Source of the DNA: Acetobacter fabarum
GTDB lineage: Bacteria; Pseudomonadota; Alphaproteobacteria; Acetobacterales; Acetobacteraceae
Direction of reading: 5' to 3'
Length of the DNA: 64,000 nt
NCBI RefSeq assembly: GCF_011516925.1
Contig: NZ_WOTG01000005.1
Coordinates: 108,056-172,055, forward strand
Shown here: positions 27,766-36,892 of the stretch, piece after piece
Layout: every line of letters begins with the position of its first letter
Position numbering within the stretch: the stretch's first letter is position 1
The notes under the pieces: model-generated
What the model saw: only the letters and a program-made list of their open reading frames with translations
The model's database searches: none
Told to the model about the DNA's origin: nothing
Program-made: the position numbers and the translations under genes

Positions 27766-29142
27766 ATGCCGCACGTTTCCCCAAGCCCCGCTCCCGCTCT
27801 GTTTCTGCACGATAGCCAGCGCCGCGCGACCGTGCCGTTCCAGCCGCTCGATCCCGCGCATATCAAGGTCTATTACTGTGGCCCCACGGTGTATGATCTG
27901 GCCCATATTGGCAACCTGCGCGCCATGCTTACGGCGGATGTGCTGGTCAGGCTGCTGCGCACGCTCTACCCCCGTGTTACATTCGTGCGCAATATTACCG
28001 ATGTGGATGACAAGATTACCGCCCGCGCCCGCGCCAATGGGGAAGATATTGGCGCGCTTACCCAGCGCACCACGGCGGAGTTTCATCAGGATCTGGCATC
28101 CCTTGGCGTGCTGCCCCCCGACATAGAACCCCGCGCGACCCATAATATTGGCGAGATGCAGGCCATGATCGCCCGGCTGATTGAAAACGGGCACGCATAC
28201 GCAGCACAGGGGCATGTGCTGTTTTCGGTCGGGTCGTTCCCCTCTTATGGCGCACTTTCCGGCCGTAACCCGGATGAGCTGGAAGCGGGCGCACGTGTGG
28301 AAGTGGCACCCTATAAAAAAGCACCGGGTGACTTTGTGCTGTGGAAACCATCAGATGCAGACCAGCCGGGGTGGGATAGCCCGTGGGGCAGGGGGCGTCC
28401 GGGGTGGCATATTGAATGCTCGGCCATGTCGCACCGTTATCTGGGCGATAGTTTTGATATTCATGGCGGTGGGTCGGACCTGCTTTTCCCGCATCATGAG
28501 AACGAACGCGCGCAAAGCCTGTGCTGCTTCCCGCATAGCCAGTTTGCCAATTACTGGGTGCATAACGCCATGCTTCTGGTGGAAGGTGAGAAAATGTCCA
28601 AGTCACTGGGCAATTTCCTGACCATCCGCGATGTGCTGGCGCAGGCTCCGGCGGAGGCATTGCGCTTGCTGCTGCTGGGCACGCATTACCGCTCCACCCT
28701 GAATTACACGCAGGCCGGGCTGAATGAGGCCCGCAAGACGCTGGACCGGTTCTACCGCGCCCTCTCCAGCGTGCCGGATGTGCCCGCAGCTCCTGTGCCG
28801 CAAACCGTACTGGCCGCACTGGAGGAAGACCTGAATACCCCCAAGGCCATTGCCGAACTGCATGTGCTGGCTAACCAGGCCATGGGCGGGGACCGCGAGG
28901 CCGCAGGCGCGCTCAAAGCCGGTGGGGCGTTAATGGGTCTGTTGCAGGGGGACCCGGCGCAGTGGTTCCGTGGAGAGTCTTCTGCCGAGGAAGATGCCGC
29001 GATTGAAAACCTGATAACGGAGCGGCTGGCCGCCAAAAAAGCGCGGGATTTTGCAAGGGCCGATGCCCTGCGCGACCAGTTGCAGGCACAGGGTATTGTG
29101 CTTGAAGATACAAAAGACGGCACAAACTGGAGGCGCGCATGA
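27766..29142 (+). CDS. cysS: Cysteinyl-tRNA synthetase
   Basis: A 458-residue class I aminoacyl-tRNA synthetase. The zinc-binding Cys and entry motif YYCGPTVYDLAHIGNLR (HIGH-type HIGN) is at residues ~35-50. NITDVDDKI, the zinc/substrate region WHIECSAM, FDIHGGGSDLLFPHHENE and the KMSKSLGNF loop follow. The C-terminal anticodon domain ends LEDTKDGTNWRR, a typical CysS terminus. It overlaps trmJ by ATGA. The first ~15 residues (PHVSPSPAPALFLHD) are variable, so the exact start could be slightly later. Confidence 0.96.
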   Translation: MPHVSPSPAPALFLHDSQRRATVPFQPLDPAHIKVYYCGPTVYDLAHIGNLRAMLTADVLVRLLRTLYPRVTFVRNITDVDDKITARARANGEDIGALTQRTTAEFHQDLASLGVLPPDIEPRATHNIGEMQAMIARLIENGHAYAAQGHVLFSVGSFPSYGALSGRNPDELEAGARVEVAPYKKAPGDFVLWKPSDADQPGWDSPWGRGRPGWHIECSAMSHRYLGDSFDIHGGGSDLLFPHHENERAQSLCCFPHSQFANYWVHNAMLLVEGEKMSKSLGNFLTIRDVLAQAPAEALRLLLLGTHYRSTLNYTQAGLNEARKTLDRFYRALSSVPDVPAAPVPQTVLAALEEDLNTPKAIAELHVLANQAMGGDREAAGALKAGGALMGLLQGDPAQWFRGESSAEEDAAIENLITERLAAKKARDFARADALRDQLQAQGIVLEDTKDGTNWRRA

Positions 29143-29912
29143 CCGGGCGGGACGGCGGGGCACCGCTGGAGCCTTTGGGCAACACACCTGTTGTTATTCT
29201 GGTCAGGCCGCAAATGGCCGAGAACATTGGCACCACGGCCCGTGCCATGGCCAATGGTGGCCTGTTTCACCTGCGCCTTGTCAGCCCGCGTGATGGCTGG
29301 CCGCAGGACCGGGCATGGCGTACGGCCTCGGGTGCAGACCGGATTCTGGAAGCCGCCACGGTGCATGACAGTGTGGATGACGCCATAGCCGACCTGCACC
29401 ATGTGTACGCCACCTGCCCACGGCCACGCCATATTGTAAAAACGGTCATGACCGCGCGTGGCGGTGCGGCGGAACTGCGTGCGGCAACCCAGCGCGGGCT
29501 CAAGGTCGGGCTGATGTTCGGCCCCGAACGCGCCGGGCTGGATAACGAGGACATGGCACGCGCGGACGCGCTGATCCGCTACCCGCTTAACCCGACCTTC
29601 ATGTCGCTCAATCTGGCGCAGGCGGTCATGATCATGGCGTATGAATGGTGGATGGCGGCAGACGCAACACCCCCCCGCACGCTCATGACCAACGAGACCC
29701 ACGTAGCCACCAAAGGTGAGCTTGAGAACTTTATGAGCCATCTTGTGCGTGAGCTGGATGGATGCGGTTTTTTGCGGAACGCGCAAAAACGCCCCGGTAT
29801 GGTCCGCAACCTGCGTCACTTTTTTACGCGTGGGGAAGTTACAGAGCAGGAACTGCGCACCCTGCATGGTGTTGTGCGCGAACTGGCACACCCCCGCCGG
29901 ACGGAGGACTGA
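29139..29912 (+). CDS. trmJ: tRNA (cytidine/uridine-2'-O-)-methyltransferase, TrmJ family
   Basis: A 257-residue SPOUT methyltransferase that probably methylates the 2'-OH of nucleotide 32 in tRNAs. Motif 1 is VRPQMAENIGTTARAMANGG. Motifs 2 and 3 form the knotted cofactor site: LMFGPERAGLDNEDM and YPLNPTFMSLNLAQAVMIMAYE. The C-terminal ~70 residues form the helical extension typical of TrmJ (NFMSHLVRELDG, LRHFFTR, ELRTLHGVVREL). The gene overlaps cysS by ATGA, so the two are co-translated. Choosing TrmJ over related SPOUT enzymes rests on motif order and the C-terminal extension. Confidence 0.88.
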   Translation: MTGRDGGAPLEPLGNTPVVILVRPQMAENIGTTARAMANGGLFHLRLVSPRDGWPQDRAWRTASGADRILEAATVHDSVDDAIADLHHVYATCPRPRHIVKTVMTARGGAAELRAATQRGLKVGLMFGPERAGLDNEDMARADALIRYPLNPTFMSLNLAQAVMIMAYEWWMAADATPPRTLMTNETHVATKGELENFMSHLVRELDGCGFLRNAQKRPGMVRNLRHFFTRGEVTEQELRTLHGVVRELAHPRRTED

Positions 29913-30021
29913 CCACCCCGCAAGGGGGCGGTTGGCCCCTATCCGTCGCAGGTTATGCAGCGGGTAGGGGGTTGTGGGTGCGGCCTGCTGTTACAGCCCA
30001 CACCCGGTTACCGCGCAGGTG

Positions 30022-30687
30022 TTAGTCTGCGGCCAGTGCCATGTGCTGCTGGCTCATGGCGCGGGTTACGTGGTCTTCCACCGCAGCGGTAATCTTGTCT
30101 GCCTGTTTGGCAAAAATATGATCTGCTTCGGGGTAAACACGGTAGTCCACTGCAACACCTTTCTGGGTGTTCAGCTTATCAACCAGTTTGTGGATGGCGG
30201 GCTCGGGGGCCATGTCATCCTTGCCACCGGCAATCATCAGCCCGCCGCACGGGCAGGGGGCCAGAAAGCCGAAGTCATAATGGGCGGCTGGCGGCGCAAT
30301 GCTGATCCAGCCGGTAATTTCTGGCCGGCGCATCAGCAGCTGCATGCCCACGAACGCCCCGAACGAATACCCGGCAATCCACAGACCGCTGGCGTTGGGG
30401 TTGATCATCTGCATCCAGTCAAGGGCTGCTGCGGCATCGGAAATTTCGCCAATGCCCCCGTCAAACCGCCCCTGCGAGCGGCCAACCCCACGGGAATTGT
30501 AGCGCATGACGGAAAAGCCCATGTTCTCGAACGTGCGGTACAGGGCGTATGTAATCCGGTTGTTCATGGTGCCGCCGTGCAGCGGGTGGGGGTGCAGCAC
30601 GAGGGCAAGCGGGGCGTTGGGCTCGTTTGAGTGGTGATAACGTCCTTCAAGACGTCCATCCGGGCCGGCAAACATAACCTCAGGCAT
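30022..30687 (-). CDS. Alpha/beta hydrolase of unknown substrate
   Basis: About 221 residues. The N-terminus PEVMFAGPDGRLEGRYH and LVLHPHPLHGGTMNN are typical of a proteobacterial alpha/beta hydrolase family. The nucleophile elbow is GYSFGA, so the nucleophile is Ser. RYNSRGVGRSQG precedes it, and a C-terminal DHIFAKQ gives the catalytic His region. The start is set at ATG 30687, where family similarity begins; ATG 30726 with GGAAG upstream is possible. Its divergent neighbours are cysteine desulfurases, as in some alphaproteobacterial isc/suf loci, which hints at a link to Fe-S metabolism, but nothing in the sequence proves this. Confidence 0.85.
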   Translation of the reverse strand: MPEVMFAGPDGRLEGRYHHSNEPNAPLALVLHPHPLHGGTMNNRITYALYRTFENMGFSVMRYNSRGVGRSQGRFDGGIGEISDAAAALDWMQMINPNASGLWIAGYSFGAFVGMQLLMRRPEITGWISIAPPAAHYDFGFLAPCPCGGLMIAGGKDDMAPEPAIHKLVDKLNTQKGVAVDYRVYPEADHIFAKQADKITAAVEDHVTRAMSQQHMALAAD

Positions 30688-31164
30688 GTAGGTTCCGCTT
30701 GATCTGGGAAGGGCGTCCGCGGGCATGACGCTTCCGGGTTTGATAATTGCCCCGGCGGGGAACGATGCCACGTTCCGGGTCGGAGCATGCGGGCAGACCA
30801 AAGGCCCGCAAACTTTAACTCTCAGTCAGCCTGTCTCCCTTTTCCGTTTCTGGGGGAAAACGGAAAAAGGAGCGCATTACAGACACATGGTGTCCGTCCC
30901 ACGACCAGAAAAGGGTGTGCGGCACACTCCGGCGTTGACCTTGCGCAAAACGCAGGCATAATCGTGCGGGCTGTTGTCCGTGAATGCTGCGCATGCGGGA
31001 AAACCCGTTTCCAGCCTGCCGTCTCCATTGTGCCCTGTGGTGCTGACCATACGGCACTCTATAGCGGCTTGGGGGCCAGAATTTCCACATAAATCGTGAC
31101 AATGGCCGTACTGCACGGCCTGCAAAAAGCGCAGTTCTGGTATGGTTACGGGTAGAAAAAAAGC
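30688..31164. promoter_or_regulatory. Divergent intergenic region between hydrolase and desulfurase genes
   Basis: About 475 nt without a supported gene. It should carry promoters for both divergent genes. The clearest element is an inverted repeat at 30838-30870 (10-bp arms TTTTCCGTTT and AAACGGAAAA around a G-rich loop, plus an outer CC/GG pair). I see no IscR-like site with confidence. Confidence 0.45.
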
Positions 31165-32313
31165 ATGAATGATAAAACAGACGATAGGGCAAAGGATTTT
31201 CCTCAACCCGTCTATCTGGATGCCAACGCGACCGAACCCCTGCGGCCCCAGGCGCGTGCGGCCATGCTGGAGGCGGCGGACCTTACGGGGAATCCATCTT
31301 CCGTGCACCATGCGGGGCGGCGCGCACGCGCCGTGCTGGAGGAGGCGCGCAACACGGTAGCGCACCGGCTTGGTGTGGCTCCGCTCAACTGCGTGTTCAC
31401 CTCTGGCGGCACGGAAGCCAATGTGCTGGCCATGCACGGGTTTGGGCAGGGGCGGCGTTTTCTGGTTGGTCGCACCGAGCATGATGCTGTGCGCAAGGGT
31501 GTGCCCGATGGGGCAGACCGGGCATGGCTGGAGGTGGACAGCCACGGGCAGGTCCGTCTGGACCTGCTGGAGGCAGCCCTGAGTGCACCGGGCGCTCCCG
31601 CCTTTGTCTGCCTCATGCTGGCTAATAACGAAACAGGCGTGCTCCACCCCATGGCCGAGGTTGCCCGCCTGTGCCGCCAGCATGGTGCACATCTGCATGT
31701 GGATGCCGTGCAGGCCGCAGGCCGCATGGCTGTGAATGTGGAAGAGTTGGGGGCGGATAGTCTCGCCTGCTCCGGTCACAAAATGGGTGGGCCAAAAGGG
31801 GCTGGTGCCCTGCTGTTGCGCGGCCCAGCCCCAAGGCCACTGGCCCCGGTGTTTGAAGGCGGCGGGCAGGAGCAGGGCCGCAGGGGGGGCACCCAGCCCC
31901 TGCCCGCCATAGCAGGTCTTGCCGCAGCGTTGTGTGATGCTCTGGACAACCCGCGTGATCTGGCCCCCCTGCGCAACCGGCTGGAGCAGGCTGCACAGGC
32001 CGCAGGAGCTTTGGTGTGTGGCGCAGGGGCTCCACGGCTGGGCAATACAGCATCCCTTGTGCTCCCCGGTCGGCGCGCGCAGGGGCAGCTTATGCGGCTG
32101 GACCTGGACGGGCTTTGTGTTTCCGCAGGTTCGGCCTGTTCATCGGGCAAGGTAGCGTTCTCCCATGTGCTGGAGGCCATGGGGCTGGGGGAACAGGCGG
32201 GGCAGGCCATACGCGTGTCCCTGCCATGGAACGTGCGGGAGGCGGATGTGGAGCGGTTTGTGCAAAGTTACGCACGCATGGCGGCCGGGGCTGGTCTGGC
32301 TCTGGCGCAATAG
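31165..32313 (+). CDS. Cysteine desulfurase family protein (NifS/IscS-like), first copy
   Basis: A 382-residue fold-type I PLP enzyme. VYLDANATEPLRPQARAAM opens the conserved region. The His stacking on PLP is in RTEHDAV, the pyridine-nitrogen Asp in HVDAVQAAG, the Schiff-base Lys in SGHKMGGPKGAGALL and the persulfide Cys loop in SAGSACSSGK. It should release sulfur from cysteine as a persulfide. It is followed by a second desulfurase after 10 nt. It is more divergent from IscS than that copy: GHKMGG replaces the usual SHKIYG, and the central region is shorter. Its specific partner is unknown. Confidence 0.9.
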   Translation: MNDKTDDRAKDFPQPVYLDANATEPLRPQARAAMLEAADLTGNPSSVHHAGRRARAVLEEARNTVAHRLGVAPLNCVFTSGGTEANVLAMHGFGQGRRFLVGRTEHDAVRKGVPDGADRAWLEVDSHGQVRLDLLEAALSAPGAPAFVCLMLANNETGVLHPMAEVARLCRQHGAHLHVDAVQAAGRMAVNVEELGADSLACSGHKMGGPKGAGALLLRGPAPRPLAPVFEGGGQEQGRRGGTQPLPAIAGLAAALCDALDNPRDLAPLRNRLEQAAQAAGALVCGAGAPRLGNTASLVLPGRRAQGQLMRLDLDGLCVSAGSACSSGKVAFSHVLEAMGLGEQAGQAIRVSLPWNVREADVERFVQSYARMAAGAGLALAQ

Positions 32314-32323
32314 GGGGCCGGGT

Positions 32324-33508
32324 ATGGCGGCATTGTATTTTGACCACGCGGCAACCACGCCATGCGACCCGCGTGTGCAGGCGGTTCTGCTGCGCGCTCT
32401 GGCGGAGGAAAACGGCAACCCGCATAGCACCACCCATGCCAGCGGCACCCGGGCGGCCCATATGGTGGAACATGCCCGCGCGCAGGTTGCCACCCTGTTG
32501 GGGGCGGAGGCGCGTGAGATTGTTTTTACCTCGGGGGCGACCGAGTCCAATAACCTTGCCATCAAGGGAGCGGCACGGCATCTGGCGGCACAGGGCAGCC
32601 CGCGCCGCCGGGTTATAACTGTCGCGACCGAGCATAAATGCGTGCTGCAAAGTGTGGCGGATCTGGTGCATGAAGGGTTTGAGCCGGTTGTTCTGCCGGT
32701 TAACTCCCTTGGGCAGGTGGAGCCGGAGGTGCTGGCCCGCGCTTTGGCAGAGGCCCCCACGGCTGTTGTGTCCATTGCCGCGGCTAATAACGAAACCGGG
32801 GTTCTGCAGGACCTTGCCACGCTGGGTGCGCTGGTCGCGCAGGCGGGGGCGCTGCTGCATACCGATCTGGCGCAGGCGGCAGGTAAAATTGCGCTGGACC
32901 TGCATGCCCTGCCCGTGGCTCTGGCCTCCATTTCCAGCCATAAGCTGTATGGGCCAAAGGGGGCGGGGGCACTGTTTGTACGCCGCCGCCCGCGTGTGCG
33001 CCTGACCCCCCTGTTCTCTGGTGGTGGGCAGGAACGGGGGCTGCGTTCTGGCACCCTGCCGGGCTTTTTGCTGGCAGGATTTGGGGAAGCCTGCCAGATT
33101 GCCAGCATGGATATGGCGCGTGATGGTGCACATCTGGCCGACGTGCAGGCGGTGTTTCTGGCCCGTCTGGGGCCGCAGTTGCCCGGATGTGTGGTCAATG
33201 CGCAGGAGGCTGCGCGCCTGCCGGGTATTTTCAGCCTGCGCCTGCCGCCTGACCTGCGCGCGGCAGAGGTTCTGGCGGTTATGCCCGGGCTTGAGGTTTC
33301 CCTTGGTTCGGCCTGCTCTTCGGCCGAACTGGCCCCCTCCTACGTGCTGGAGGCCATGGGGCTGAGCTTTGATGAAGCAGGAAGAAGCTTGCGTCTGTCC
33401 CCCGGACGTTTTACCTCCACCGCCGAAGCAGAACGCGCGGCGGACAGTCTGGCACAGGCTGCCCTGCAGGTGCGGGCCACACCCCGGCGGCCCATGCCCG
33501 CAGCCTAA
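32324..33508 (+). CDS. Cysteine desulfurase IscS-like, second copy
   Basis: About 394 residues. The start ATG 32324 has GGGGG upstream and begins AALYFDHAATTPCDPRV; longer frames would run into the first desulfurase. Motifs are GATESNNLAIKG, TEHKCVL, AANNETGVLQDL, HTDLAQAAG, SSHKLYGPKGAG with the PLP Lys, GGGQERGLRSGT and the persulfide loop GSACSSAE. This is the more canonical IscS-type enzyme and the likelier sulfur donor for the ferredoxin-linked Fe-S pathway and for MnmA downstream. The last ~15 residues are unconserved. Confidence 0.9.
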   Translation: MAALYFDHAATTPCDPRVQAVLLRALAEENGNPHSTTHASGTRAAHMVEHARAQVATLLGAEAREIVFTSGATESNNLAIKGAARHLAAQGSPRRRVITVATEHKCVLQSVADLVHEGFEPVVLPVNSLGQVEPEVLARALAEAPTAVVSIAAANNETGVLQDLATLGALVAQAGALLHTDLAQAAGKIALDLHALPVALASISSHKLYGPKGAGALFVRRRPRVRLTPLFSGGGQERGLRSGTLPGFLLAGFGEACQIASMDMARDGAHLADVQAVFLARLGPQLPGCVVNAQEAARLPGIFSLRLPPDLRAAEVLAVMPGLEVSLGSACSSAELAPSYVLEAMGLSFDEAGRSLRLSPGRFTSTAEAERAADSLAQAALQVRATPRRPMPAA

Positions 33509-33564
33509 GGCCCGGACCATACAGGCCGCCGCCGCCATGATATTTTTTGGCAGGATGAAAACCA

Positions 33565-33879
33565 ATGCCCCAGATGACGTTTGTTGAGCAGGACGGAACA
33601 GAACGCACGGTCGATGCCCCGGTTGGCCTGTCCGTGCTGGAAATTGCCCATAAGCACGATGTGGACCTTGAGGGCGCGTGCGAGGGATCGCTGGCCTGCG
33701 CGACCTGCCACGTTGTGGTGGACCCCGCATGGGCGGACCGGTTGGATGCCCCGACCGATGATGAAGAAGACATGCTCGACCTTGCGTTCGGGCTGGAAAA
33801 AACCTCGCGCCTTGGCTGCCAGATTGTCATGACCGAAGCCCTTGATGGTCTGGTCGTGCGCCTGCCCAGCAAGGCCTGA
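33565..33879 (+). CDS. fdx: [2Fe-2S] ferredoxin, adrenodoxin/Isc type
   Basis: A 104-residue ferredoxin. Cluster ligands are C39, C45, C48 and C85 in the Cx5Cx2C...C pattern ([10 protein letters not shown] and RLGCQI). This is the vertebrate-type/Isc spacing rather than the plant type. [25 protein letters not shown] at the N-terminus (split as [10 protein letters not shown] and GLSVLEIA) and the acidic [10 protein letters not shown] helix agree. Isc ferredoxins supply electrons for reduction of persulfide sulfur during Fe-S assembly. It lies directly after the two desulfurases and before mnmA. No iscU, hscA or hscB is present nearby. Confidence 0.93.
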   Translation: MPQMTFVEQDGTERTVDAPVGLSVLEIAHKHDVDLEGACEGSLACATCHVVVDPAWADRLDAPTDDEEDMLDLAFGLEKTSRLGCQIVMTEALDGLVVRLPSKA

Positions 33880-33906
33880 TAGCAAAAAGGGAAGGAAAGC
33901 CCGCCC

Positions 33907-34989
33907 ATGCGTATTCTTGTTGCCATGTCCGGAGGGGTGGATAGTTCCGTGGTGGCTGCCCGCCTTTTGGAAGAAGGGCACGAGGTTGTGGGCGCGACCC
34001 TTCAGCTTTACGATTCCAGAGGGGCGGCCAAAAAGGGCGCGTGCTGTGCGGGGCAGGATATCCGCGACGCCCGCGCCGTGGCCGACCGTCTGGGATTCCC
34101 GCATTATGTGATTGATGCGGAACGCCGGTTTCAGGATAGCGTGATCGAGCGCTTTGCCGATGCCTATGCGGCGGGGGAAACCCCGGTCCCCTGTGTTGCG
34201 TGCAATCAGGGCGTCAAGTTTACCGACCTGTTGGGACTGGCGAAGGAAATCGGGGCCGATGCCATGGCCACCGGCCATTATGTTCGCCGTGTGGAAGGCC
34301 CGCAGGGTGCGGAACTGCACCGCCCGGTGGACGAGGCGCGTGACCAGAGCTGGTTCCTGTTTGCCACAACACGCGACCAGCTTGATTTTTTGCGCTTCCC
34401 TCTGGGGGACATGCCAGACAAGGCCGCCGTACGGCGCGAGGCCGAGCGGTACGGGCTTGTTGTGGCAGGCAAGCCAGACAGCCAGGACCTGTGCTTTGTC
34501 AGCGATGGTTCCTACGTGGATCTGGTGGAGCGCATGCACCCCGAAATGGCTGGTCCGGGCGAGATTGTGGACCAGTCCGGCCATGTTGTGGGCGCGCATG
34601 AGGGCGTGATGCGCTTTACCGTGGGCCAGAGCAAACGGCTGGGGAATGCCGCCCGCCTGCAGGGCGAACGCCAGATGGTGGTGGGCGTGGAGCCGGGCCG
34701 CAAGCGTGTTATTATTGGCCCGCGTGCGCATGCGTTTGTCAGCTCCCTGTCCGTGCGGGATGTCAACTGGCTGCTGGACCCCCCGGCCGAAGGCCTTGTC
34801 TGCAAGGTGCAGATGCGTGCGCGTGAAGAGCCGCGCACGGCCCGTGTGGTCCCAACCCCCGATGGCGCAACCGTGCTGCTGGACGAACCCGCCATGCCCG
34901 CCCCCGGTCAGGCCTGTGTGTTTTATCAGGGGAGCCGCATTCTGGGCGGCGGGTTTATCCGCCGGACGGACCAGCAGGCTACGGCTTAA
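33907..34989 (+). CDS. mnmA: tRNA-specific 2-thiouridylase MnmA
   Basis: A 360-residue PP-loop enzyme that makes s2U34 in tRNA-Lys, -Glu and -Gln. The PP-loop is AMSGGVDSSVVAARL at the N-terminus. The first catalytic Cys is in PCVACNQGVKF and the second in DLCFVSDGSY; MATGHYVR, DQSWFLF and FTVGQSKRLG are further family blocks. Sulfur comes ultimately from a cysteine desulfurase, and two are encoded just upstream, so the neighbourhood makes biochemical sense. It starts 27 nt after the ferredoxin. Confidence 0.95.
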   Translation: MRILVAMSGGVDSSVVAARLLEEGHEVVGATLQLYDSRGAAKKGACCAGQDIRDARAVADRLGFPHYVIDAERRFQDSVIERFADAYAAGETPVPCVACNQGVKFTDLLGLAKEIGADAMATGHYVRRVEGPQGAELHRPVDEARDQSWFLFATTRDQLDFLRFPLGDMPDKAAVRREAERYGLVVAGKPDSQDLCFVSDGSYVDLVERMHPEMAGPGEIVDQSGHVVGAHEGVMRFTVGQSKRLGNAARLQGERQMVVGVEPGRKRVIIGPRAHAFVSSLSVRDVNWLLDPPAEGLVCKVQMRAREEPRTARVVPTPDGATVLLDEPAMPAPGQACVFYQGSRILGGGFIRRTDQQATA

Positions 34990-35010
34990 ACAGAACAGGA
35001 GAGCACGCAC

Positions 35011-35670
35011 ATGGCGGAAGGTCGTCTGGTTATTGGTACACAGCGTTATTCGTCATGGTCCCTGCGCGGCTGGCTGTGTGTGCGTCTGGCCGGGCTGGAT
35101 GTGGGGGTGGAAGTTGTGCCGCTGGCCGGCGCAGGGCAGACCGCAGCCCTTAAAACCCTCTCGCCCAACGGGTGCGTACCGTATCTGGAACACAGGGGAG
35201 CCGTGGTGTGGGACTCGCTCTCCATTGCTGAATACTGTGCCGAGCACCACGCCTTTTTATGGCCGGAGGACCGGGCAGTGCGGGCATGGGCGCGCTCGGT
35301 AGCGGCGGAAATGCACTCCGGCTTCAGGGCCGTGCGTTCTGCCCTGCCCATGAATCTGGGCCGTAATCGCCCGTTGGCTGCGCCTCTGGCCGAAGATGTG
35401 CACAAGGATATAGCGCGCATTAACGCCATCTGGACCGAAGGGGCCGGCCGCGGCGGGCCGTTCCTGTGCGGGTCGGGCATGGGGAATGCGGATGCCATGT
35501 TTGCCCCTGTTGTCTGCCGTTTTCTGTCCTACGATGTGCCGGGGCTTTCCAGCACGGCGCAGGCTTACATGCAGGCCGTGCGCCAGCACCCGCTGATGGT
35601 GGAATGGTACGCTGCTGCTGCGCGTGAGCCGGTGGAATGGCAACTGGATATATACGAAACCCTGGCCTGA
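35011..35670 (+). CDS. Glutathione S-transferase family protein
   Basis: A 219-residue two-domain GST. The N-terminal thioredoxin fold has YSSWSLRGWLCVRLAGL, with a Ser-rich active-site start (SSWS) in place of Tyr. The cis-Pro segment is CVPYLEH, followed by VWDSLSIAEYCAEH for the glutathione gamma-glutamyl contact. The all-helical C-terminal domain includes SVAAEMHSGFRAVRSALPMN and ANADAM-like MGNADAMFAPV. The MHSGF/LRSALPMN region is seen in a proteobacterial GST subgroup whose substrates are unknown. It lies 21 nt after mnmA, probably on the same transcript, but no functional link is evident. Confidence 0.88.
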   Translation: MAEGRLVIGTQRYSSWSLRGWLCVRLAGLDVGVEVVPLAGAGQTAALKTLSPNGCVPYLEHRGAVVWDSLSIAEYCAEHHAFLWPEDRAVRAWARSVAAEMHSGFRAVRSALPMNLGRNRPLAAPLAEDVHKDIARINAIWTEGAGRGGPFLCGSGMGNADAMFAPVVCRFLSYDVPGLSSTAQAYMQAVRQHPLMVEWYAAAAREPVEWQLDIYETLA

Positions 35671-35701
35671 ACACACCATGGCGGGCAGCAGGGCAGCAGG
35701 C

Positions 35702-36865
35702 ATGAGCGTGCGCAACCCGCAGCAGGGCAACGGAGTGGGTGGTTCCCCCGCAGTGTCCACTCCCCCCTTGCAGGTGCTGACTGTTCTGCCCCCGCGTGAA
35801 TGTTTTGCCCCTGATGAGGCCGGGGCCATAGCCCTGCTGGTGCACCGCATGGCCGGGGCGGGCGAAGTGGTGGCGGGCAGCCCCCCCGCAACCAGCCCGT
35901 ATGATGATGTGCCTTTTGCGCCCGTGCCGCCTGTTCTGTTCCCGTTCAGCCATGCGGGGCGTTACCGGGCGGGCGTGGTGCGGCTGGTTCGCAGGCTGCG
36001 CCCCGATCTGGTGGAGGTGCATAACCGCCCGGATCTGGCGTGGGCCATAAGCCGGCGCTTTCCCCACCTGCCGCTGGTGCTGGTACTGCACAATGACCCG
36101 TGCAGTATGCGCCTGATCAAAACGGCCCGTAAGCGCATGTTGCTGGCCCGCAGGGTGGCTGTTGTTGTGGTGTCCGAGTGGTTGCGGAACCGTTTTCTGG
36201 AGCAGGGCGTGCAGGCGCAGGTTAGCGTGCTGCCCAATGGGCTGGACCTTGCGGCATTGCCAGCCCCCGCCCCTGTAAGGGACAATCTTGTGCTGTTTGC
36301 TGGCCGCGTTGTGGCAGACAAGGGGGTGGATGCCTTTGTGCAGGCCTGCGCCACCCTGCTGCCCCGCTACCCCACATGGCAGGCGCAAATTATAGGGGCA
36401 GACAGGTTTGGCTGTATGTCCCCCCAAACCGAATTCCTGAGCAGAATACAGGCGCAGGCTCAGGCTGCGGGGGTGAAGATGGTAGGCTACCAGCCCCATG
36501 CGCAGGTTTTGCAGGCCATGAGTCACGCGGCCATTGTGGCCGTGCCCAGCCGGTGGGCCGAACCTTTTGGCATGGCCGCACTGGAGGCCATGGGCTGTGG
36601 GGCCGCGTTGGTGACATCACGCAAAGGGGGGCTGCCCGATGTGGCCGGGCAGGCAGCACTTTACGCCAACCCCGATGACCTGCCCTCCATGGTGGAGGCG
36701 CTTGACCGCCTGATGTCCGATACCGAACTGCGCAGCCGCATGGGGCAGGCCGGGCGTGTGCGGGCACAGATGTTTGATAGTGCAGTGCTCCGCACCAGAC
36801 GCCACAACCTGCATGCAAGGCTTGTGCAGGTCTGGCCCGATACAGGAGCACTCGGGCAGCCTTAA
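35702..36865 (+). CDS. Glycosyltransferase, GT4 family
   Basis: About 387 residues, GT-B fold. The N-terminal domain carries VEVHNRPDLAWAISRRFP and LVLVLHNDPCSMR. The C-terminal nucleotide-sugar domain has VLPNGLDLAALP, LFAGRVVADKGVDAFVQA, a VGYQPHAQVLQAM segment and the EX7E-type motif AEPFGMAALEAMGCG. It probably transfers a sugar from a nucleotide donor to an envelope acceptor; the substrate is unknown. ATG 35702 has AGGG about 8 nt upstream; ATG 35678 is also possible. It stands apart from any polysaccharide cluster. Confidence 0.87.
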   Translation: MSVRNPQQGNGVGGSPAVSTPPLQVLTVLPPRECFAPDEAGAIALLVHRMAGAGEVVAGSPPATSPYDDVPFAPVPPVLFPFSHAGRYRAGVVRLVRRLRPDLVEVHNRPDLAWAISRRFPHLPLVLVLHNDPCSMRLIKTARKRMLLARRVAVVVVSEWLRNRFLEQGVQAQVSVLPNGLDLAALPAPAPVRDNLVLFAGRVVADKGVDAFVQACATLLPRYPTWQAQIIGADRFGCMSPQTEFLSRIQAQAQAAGVKMVGYQPHAQVLQAMSHAAIVAVPSRWAEPFGMAALEAMGCGAALVTSRKGGLPDVAGQAALYANPDDLPSMVEALDRLMSDTELRSRMGQAGRVRAQMFDSAVLRTRRHNLHARLVQVWPDTGALGQP

Positions 36866-36892
36866 GGGGCGGTGTGCCGTGGAGTGGGTTTT

